DNA from: Ifrita kowaldi
Lineage: Eukaryota > Chordata > Aves > Passeriformes > Cinclosomatidae
Assembly (NCBI GenBank): GCA_013398055.1
Contig: VZRS01001380.1
Span: forward strand, 62,001-126,000
DNA length: 64,000 nt
Reading direction: 5' to 3'
The notes under the pieces are model-generated. The model was not told the origin of the DNA. It made no database searches and was given only the letters and a program-made list of their open reading frames with translations. Numbering within the stretch: position 1 is the stretch's first letter; every line of letters begins with the position of its first letter. Of the stretch, positions 57,001-64,000 are shown piece by piece. The translations under genes and the position numbers were made by a program.

Positions 57001-60000
57001 CTTGTAAGAGATGTGCTCATTCAGTGTGAATTGGAGGAGCTGCAAGAAGTAAATGCTTTTTTTCACCCTGAGATTAGACTGGCTGTTGATTTGGCCCATG
57101 AATCCACGCTAATGCTGTTGTGCTCTCAGTAGTTCTCAATGCTTTAATTTCTCTCTGGAGTGTAGTTTGTAGATAAAAGTGTAATTTTCTTACTGGAAAA
57201 CTTTGAAAGCTGATGAGTATCTTACCCATTAGTATTACAAAGTTCAGTTTTACTGTTTTTTTAAGAATGAGAACTGGTCTCCATCAGTGACTAGATGCTT
57301 ATTTATCCTGTGCACATGAGAGGAAATCAAACCATCCAAGGCTTTGCTGCACCTCCCACGCATCCTGAGGCATGCATTTCTTAGGGTTTTTGTTTTCCTA
57401 TTACCCTTATCAAAGGACATCATTCAAGGCATCAGGCTGCTTGAAGGTGTTTAATGTGAACAAGGAGTTTTTTGGGGGAGTGTGGTAACCAGTGCAGTAA
57501 CCTGACATTTGCAGGTAATGCCTGTAAACCTGCTCCTTGGCCCTTCCAGGAGGACACAGTAGCATGTGAGGGATGCCTGGTACGAAATCCTGAGCTGCTG
57601 TGCCTGCTTTGGGCCAGTCCCTTTCTAAGGCCTGCCTAAGTAGGATCTTTATCCAAATGGGGAAATTTAGTCTAGGAAATGGATTGCAATGCACCTGGTC
57701 TATAGAGAGCAGGCAACCATTAATGCATTTCACAGGGGGCTCAAAGAAACCTCCATAACCATCAGTCTGGAGGGTTTTGGAAACCCTTCCCATGGCTGTA
57801 GGTGTCAAGTGTCTTGTCTGCTTTTGAGACGGTGTTGGATGCCTTAGGTTGCTGAAGGAGGGATGCTCGTCTCTGCCTCTCCTGCAGTTTAGTGAATCCC
57901 CAAACACAGTCCTGCTTTGCACTGCAGCCAGCACAGGTGCAGATGCTCAATGTAAATCCCTCTGGTTTTAGGGCTGTGGAATTGGATAGACAAACAGGGA
58001 GGAGAGGAGGAGCCCGGCCATGAGGAGCTTGTGCTTAAAGTGCAGTGGTGCAAATGGAGAACCACAGGGTGTTCACTTCAGGTACCACAGCCTGCTTGGT
58101 TTTGCTGTTATGTGAGTTAGTGACAAAACTTGCACTGATTTGAATAGAGCAGGACGAGGTCATTGTAAGTCTGTGTGTGATGTTTCGATTCTCACTTCCT
58201 TGGGTAGTGAAAACAAGCCCTGAGCCTTTTGAAGCTGAATGGGGTCCTGAAACTGAAGGCTGAAGTGTGGGGGCCCTGCCCAGGCTCTGGGTGTGGAGGG
58301 ACCAGCACATGGTCAGTCAGAGACCACCACTGAAAGCATCTCAGTCTTCAATTAGTCACCAGGAGAGCTGCTCTATACCAGACCCCTTTATATTCACTGC
58401 CCTCTCATCTCTGTTTCTCCCTGACTTTGTGGCTGTTGTCTGTCTTCTCCATCTCTTTGTTCCCTGTCTGTTGTTATCCTCCGTTCCCTTGTGTGGGACC
58501 CCATGGATGTTGGTTGGAACACAGGTTGGTGATGAGGGAAGCATGTGACAGGCTAAGCAGGGAGCAAATCCTCTGTGGGCAGGTGGGAGAGGCTGCAATT
58601 CTTGGATGCCCTTCACATGCTGCTCTAAAAAAGCCACACAAACAAACAAACCAACAGAAGCTCTTTGCACTCAGAAAATAGCCCTTTTTCTTCTTTTTAA
58701 AAAATGTGTATGGAAAGTCTTTCAATTCCAGCTGAAAGTGGCTGCAAAGATCCTGAATGTGTGCAGGCAGAACAGCTCCAGAACTTGGATGGCAGAAAGC
58801 TTGATGCCATCAGGTTGTCTTGTGCCTGCTGAAAATTCACCTTTCTAGAAATGCTTTCCCCCTCTGTCAGGCCATGTTGAAAACATCCATGAGAGCAGAC
58901 AAGCTGTGATGAGTAGGGTGTGAGTCCCTATGGCAGAGTGTGAGCTTGGCTGTGGAAAAACTCTGGCTGGGCTCTGCTTGTAGCAGTTTCAGAGAGACCA
59001 GCTAGAAACTAGACTAACAAAAATAAGTTCTCAGCTTCAATGTCCCCTGAAATTCAGCAGTTCCTATTTTAAAATGGACTGAGTGGCCAAAAATTGTTGC
59101 TGGAAAAACTGTATAGAAAGATGTTGGTCTTTATCCAGTTCATAGTGGAAAAGCACATGGACAGGCATCCTCACTGAAGTCCTGAAAGGAAAAGGGCTCT
59201 TTGCTTCCCCCCTGAAGCAGGACCCTAAATAAAACCACTTGGGTATCACCCTCACCCCCCCACTCAGCCCCTCTCTGGGGAGAGCAGCATTTATTCTAAC
59301 CCCTATTTCTAGTGGCTTGCAACTCCATAGCCTGTCCAGATAGAAATGCCCATTGATAATATATTGGGATTGGAAGGACTGCATTTGTTCAGCAGTGGGG
59401 GAAGAAAATCCATGTGACTTCTCTCTCCCTGGAGTGTCTCCACAGCCCATGGCATTTAACCACAGCAGAGAAAACCTTGGCAGTTTGAGCTGAACACCAC
59501 ACCACCCACAAGGCAAATATTGCCTACTCAGAGCTCTCCTCAGGGTCTCAACATCCGCCTTGCAGGTGCTTTAATACCGCCCACAACGAATTTCCTGTCT
59601 GCACAAGAAAGCACTGAACCAAGCAGGGACAAGCTCTCTGAAGGATGGTGCTCCCAGACTCCCAGAGCTGCCAGCATGGTGTATTAAACACTAATGGGCT
59701 ACTAGAAAAATACTGGAGGGTATAGGACTGATGCTAATAACACCCAGCTGCAGTTTCTGGAGTCTTAAAAGCTTTTAGAGAAAAGATGACTGACAGTGCT
59801 GAATGATGCAGTGAATGCATCCTCTCCTGACTATATGGGGTGCTACCGGTGCTGATTTGAGCATACCAAAATTATTTCTTGCCCTGAGAAACCTTCCCCT
59901 CGGCCCTGGGCATCTGTGGGTACCAGCAGTGTCTTGGAGTGATTTTCTTTATGGGGGTTGTTTCTCTCCTGGCAGGTTGTGCAGATCCTCTGTCAGCACC

Positions 60001-60087
60001 GCATTCTCCTCAGAAGTGGGAGATGTGGGAACGGTGCCACTGCTGAGCCAAAGGGCTGATGGGCAAAGAGGAAATGTACCAGTTAAA
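51091..60087. other. Intergenic region, no gene recognised
   Basis: This is mixed sequence with GC-richer patches at 53200-53700, 54000-56500 and 58200-58600. Unassigned open frames include 53094-53651 minus (185 codons), 57410-57934 minus (174) and 59064-59516 minus (150). None matches a protein I know and none has convincing splice or promoter context. A T21 run lies at 56797-56817. No exon of KCNK12, the next gene in mammals, was recognised. Confidence 0.5.
56797..56817 (+). repeat. Poly(T) run, 21 bases
   Basis: An uninterrupted T21. It may be the poly(A) tail of a retroposed sequence on the minus strand or a simple mononucleotide tract; no donor sequence was recognised to its left. Confidence 0.8.
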
Positions 60088-60330
60088 CAGGATGAGAGGA
60101 AATGGTTAGACTGGATATTAGGAAATGATTTTTCACAGAAAATGTTGTCAACTATTGGAACAGGCTGCCCAGGGAAGTGGTGGAGTCATCATCCCTGGAA
60201 GTATTTAAAAGTGATGTAGATGTGGGACTCAGGGACACGGTTTAATGGTGGGCTTGGCAGTGCTGGATTAATGGCTGGACTTGGTGATCTTAAGGTTCTT
60301 TCCCAACTTTAATGATTCTGTCATTCTATG
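60088..60330 (+). mobile_element. CR1 LINE 3' end, truncated, sense
   Basis: The match to the CR1 tail is clear. It includes TAGACTGGATATTAGGAAAT, TGGAACAGGCTGCCCAGGGA, AGTGGTGGAGTCATCATCCC, GGCTTGGCAGTGCTGGATTA and GGACTTGGTGATCTTAAGG, and ends in a repeated ATTCTGTCATTCTATG, the typical CR1 terminal repeat. It is better preserved than the copy at 4552. Confidence 0.92.
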
Positions 60331-62051
60331 CTTCTCTGAAAGAGAAGTGTCACCCTGAATGCCAGGCTCCTGCCAACCCACCAGCCCTCCTTTCATTCTG
60401 TTGGGCAAAGACAATTTCTTTAAAACCCTTTAATAAAATTATGTTCTTATAAAAATGGCTTTTGAGTCTCCTCTGCTGGAGTTATTTTGTATTTATTTGC
60501 TTGAAGGGCATCCAGGAGCGCTTCTTTGGGCACCAATGCCGAACCATCTTCTGCTTGCAAATGGGATGGATGCTGGCAGTGCTCTGGATGCTGCCCTGGG
60601 CTGACAAGGGAGCTGAGTGTCACTGTGTCTGCTCAACTGCTGCCATGCCTGGGGCCCTGTGGCACTGCAGGTGATGCAGGTGCCCAAGAGCCACCTTTCC
60701 AGGGTGACATGGGTGCTATGGTGGCACCCATTCCCCTGCTCACAGTTTGGATCCTGAGGTGTCCTGCAGGTGTGACCAAAGTGAGAGGCAGGAAGGTGGG
60801 AAATGGGTAAAACACCCCAGTGGAAGTGCTCAGACCCCTTTGGTGTTCCCATCCCTCTCAGTCAGTTTGTGCAGGAGTAGCCCTGGGAAAGAGTCTACTG
60901 AGATGGATGATGGACAGCCCCCAAATGCAGCCCAAATTCCCCCAGAGGCACCCAGGTCTCCCCACATTTGGCTTTGGGGCTTTGGGCAGCTGACCCCAAA
61001 CCTGGCAGTGCACAGAGAGTTATCCCCCACCTGCATTGGCTGCTGCCTCTGCCTGTGTTAAGTTGTATTTTCTTGCTGTGGAGATGCACAGAGGGTGTAT
61101 GAGCCCTCTCTGATGGGATGTGCAGGCTGCACCCATCCTCAGCACCTCTGTAGAAAAGCAAGTAAGAGCACCCGTGACATGAGGCAGGATTTTGCACTGG
61201 TTATGTTTCCATTTGCTTTGGAAAATAAAATTATGTGCTCTAGCAAGAAAGTGCTGTGATATTTCTGGGGATTTTCCAGCAGAGCCTGTCTGTGGCTCCA
61301 GATTTCTCTGTAGTCTCTGCTCTTTGTAGGTGAAACCAATCAAAAAGAGTGAACAATCCCTCACAATTGTTTTCACGTGCACTTTTGAATTAATTTTTTT
61401 ACAGCATTGCAGTGTAGATCAAAATGCATTTAGGTTGGGACATGATACCATAAAAAAAACTTCTAAAAAGTTAGCTCGTTGATTTTTCAGTGCCTAGGTA
61501 CAAAGCAAAAACAAAGTAATTTTTAGGATAACTTCTAAAATTGCTGAGAGATGCAGCTGTCTTTTCACTGGCAGCTTCAAAACCTAGAGCTATGCTTTTT
61601 TTAGACTACTTTGATAAATGGATGCTTTGTTACAATCCCACTGAGCCGAGCTGCTTTCCGATTCCTGCTTCCTAGTTCTGATACCTGCACGATGGGAGCA
61701 TTTGTCCCCATCAGCTTTTTACGTGGCAACATCTGCTTTCAGCTCTTTCAATTGCCTTTAATAACAGCACTCTCAGTGCCCTGATGTCCACTTCTACCAA
61801 CTTTGTGTGCACAAGGCAGTTGGTTCGGTGAAAAGTTCAGAAACTGCTGAATATTCTGTGTTTCTGTTGGAGCCAAGGTGCTCAAGATTTGTAAGGTCAG
61901 GACTCTGATCATCTGCAGGAGAAACCACACAGAAAAATGTGCTGCCTACAGCATTGGTCTGAGGCTCAAGGATCTGCTGTAAATTCCTGCACAGGTCTCC
62001 CATCTTGTGGTGGACAAGTCTTTGACTCTCTGGTATCTTTCTGTGTATGGA
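60331..62051. other. Intergenic region, no gene recognised
   Basis: An AATAAA occurs near 60432 and GC-richer sequence at 60500-61060, with open frames on both strands that are mutually overlapping and unrecognised. Nothing could be supported as a gene. Confidence 0.5.
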
Positions 62052-62095
62052 CTCACAGAATCATCCAGGTTGGAAAAGACTCATGAGACCATCAA
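62052..62095 (-). mobile_element. CR1 LINE 3' end, very short, antisense
   Basis: CTCACAGAATCATCCAGGTT followed by GGAAAAGACTCATGAGACCA is the typical antisense start of a CR1 3' end. The similarity stops after about 45 bases, so the element is a minimal 5'-truncated insertion or a remnant. Confidence 0.75.
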
Positions 62096-64000
62096 ATAAT
62101 GTATATGAAATGAGCGTGCCAAAAATGTCTCATTCAGAGGCTTGTGGAGAAGCTTACAGCTGGTCACGAGATGCTTGGAAATCACCAGCGACAGAAGGGA
62201 GCCAAGATGGAGTATCTGATTCATCCACAGGCTTCTCATTATTGATAATGCTCTGAGGGGCTAGAAAAAAAGGTAATTGCACTTCAAATGGAAACAGTGA
62301 CTAAAAAATTATCCTTGACGGTTCATTTTTTTCTCTAAAGGGCTGTGGATACAGCCTGTAACTGCCTACAACCATTTTTAATATGAGGTAATTTCTGCTT
62401 TAATGATCTCGCAGATCTCAAGGATATGCTAACATTTACCACCAACTATTAGATCTACATAGGAATATTTCACTTCTTCAGTACTAGCACAGATGATGCT
62501 CATGAGAGGTTGCTTAATTATACCTACATTTTGGAAGATGAGAGATAAAAATAAATATTGGTAAAAATCAACATGATTATATGGGTATGAATAATCTTGT
62601 CCATATTGGCTTTTTCCTTTCCAATTGCTGATGGTTTTTACCTGATTTGCAGAGATTTCAGGGATGAATGTTTCTCTCCCTGTACAATTCAGATGAATTG
62701 GTTTGATTTTGCATTGCAAATGCAGTTGATGTAATCAGACATGGACTTTTGCAGCTCCTGGCACGGACACAGCTCTGGCCAGGAGTGCAGGCGAAGAATT
62801 CTGACCCTGTCTGACCAGGCAGGAGTGGGCTGGGGAGAGCCTGAAGCACATGGATAAACCAAAGGTATCCCTTCATCTTACCCCAGAGGAGTCCTCCTGG
62901 TTTGGTCCCTCCATTGATTTCATCACTTATTTTTCCATGTCATTAAGCTGCAGCTTGTGTTAGGCTAAATAATTTTTCTTCCCCGGACACCACAGGTTAG
63001 CAGAAACCCTTTATTTGAAAGACACTCTCAAATTCCCACGTTTCCTACTAAAAGAGCAGAGACTTGGAATCACTTGTCCCATATAATTTCCCCAGGAGGG
63101 GGTAGGGACAGCCACTGGTCCGCAGCTCAGTGAGGTTGGGGGATTTGTCTCTTTTGGGAGACAGGAGATCTGAGGAACAGCACAGAACTCATCTATCGGT
63201 ACCAACGTGCCTCTAGTGCACAGGCCTGCCCCTGGTGTGATGCGTGGCAGGAGACCAAACCATGCTGGAAGCAAAGAGGTGCCATTAGACGGCCACTCTT
63301 AGCACAGCAAACCCAGCCACACCAGCTGTGGCTGCACTAGATCCTCCCCACCAAGCATTTTGTTATTCATTTCTCTGGTTTACCAGGAGAATAAGAAGGT
63401 CAGAATAATTTCCTTGGCCAAGGGAGCCATACATGCAGTATTTTGCCAACTGATTCACATTTAGGTGGTGATGGACATATAGGCATAAAACTTTGCCCAA
63501 CAGGCATCCACCTGCAGCTATCAGGGTGAGGGAAGGGGGCTCCCTCTAATTCTGCCAATATGCCCAAAGGGAAAGTGTCCCCAATTCTTTGCCACTGCTC
63601 CAGGGCTGGACCACCCAGGACCATCTCTCTTGGTGTCAGCACTATGTGTGTGTTAAAGGCAATCAGAAGTTTTCACGCAGAAGATCTGTGGCACTCAAAT
63701 GTCAGCAAATTCCAAAATAAAGGGTTTGATCACAGCATTATAAACTTCCCACATGAACCATTTTGAATGACTGGAGGGTGATAATCTAAATATAAATGTA
63801 ATTTCTTTTTTAAAACTGACTTCAGGCACATATATACAGCTTCGGTTGACTTTCAAGAGGAGTCTGTGGGAACATCTGACAGCAAAATTAAGTTATATGT
63901 TTCTTGTGGGAGTTCGTTTCCTCCAAAAACAGCAAACGCCTTGTTTCCCTGGCACTGAGATTTTTAAACCTGTAATCCTAGCAGGATATGAACTGTTTTT
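62096..64000. other. Intergenic region, no gene recognised
   Basis: AT-rich sequence at 62250-62750 is followed by mixed sequence to the window end. No coding, RNA or repeat feature could be supported. Confidence 0.5.

Noticed and set aside
57410..57934. 174-codon minus-strand open frame
   Set aside because: Unrecognised product and no supporting context; kept only as a note in the intergenic entry.
59815..60219. 134-codon plus-strand open frame
   Set aside because: Its second half is CR1 3' tail sequence and the first half matches nothing known.
1..64000. CRISPR arrays, bacterial operons, tRNA or rRNA genes
   Set aside because: The window is vertebrate nuclear DNA; no regularly spaced repeats, cloverleaf-like sequence or ribosomal RNA segments were noticed.

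Overview
The window is vertebrate nuclear DNA and almost certainly from a bird. The evidence is a single large split gene with GT-AG introns and exons strongly conserved with mammals, plus several 5'-truncated CR1 LINEs of the avian type. The species cannot be told from the sequence alone.

The one gene recognised with confidence is MSH2, the MutS homologue of DNA mismatch repair, on the + strand. Exons 2 to 16 lie between 6797 and 50013. Every splice junction could be placed by eye. Fourteen of the fifteen exons have exactly the length of the human exon (155, 279, 147, 150, 134, 200, 110, 124, 151, 98, 246, 205, 248 and 171 nt), and exon 15 is one codon shorter (173 against 176 nt). Together they give 2591 coding nt with an intact frame to the stop at 50011-50013. 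Walker A, the signature motif, Walker B and the catalytic histidine loop are all present. The 3' UTR carries an AATAAA at 50227. Exon 1 (about 70 N-terminal residues) was not found. The place where it is expected, upstream of 6797, holds a CpG-rich stretch at about 4850-5060 and an ambiguous base at 4792, so an assembly defect is a reasonable explanation.

Layout: 1-4551 has no recognised gene, only a weak candidate terminal exon at 806-877. A CR1 3' end (4552-4745) is followed by CpG-rich DNA. MSH2 runs from 6797 to about 50250; its intron 6 alone is 17.1 kb. A CR1 relic (50478-51090) sits just beyond the MSH2 polyadenylation signal. 51.1-64 kb is intergenic, with two more CR1 fragments, a poly(T) tract and several unassigned open frames. 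In mammals KCNK12 lies downstream of MSH2 on the other strand; no exon of it was recognised here.

The most notable sequence-level points are a GC-AG intron 13, loss of the long poly(A) tract that in human follows the exon 5 donor (the BAT-26 marker), an adenine-rich acceptor for exon 5, and the missing exon 1. I found no evidence of a new biological system; the region looks like a normal housekeeping repair gene with avian repeats.
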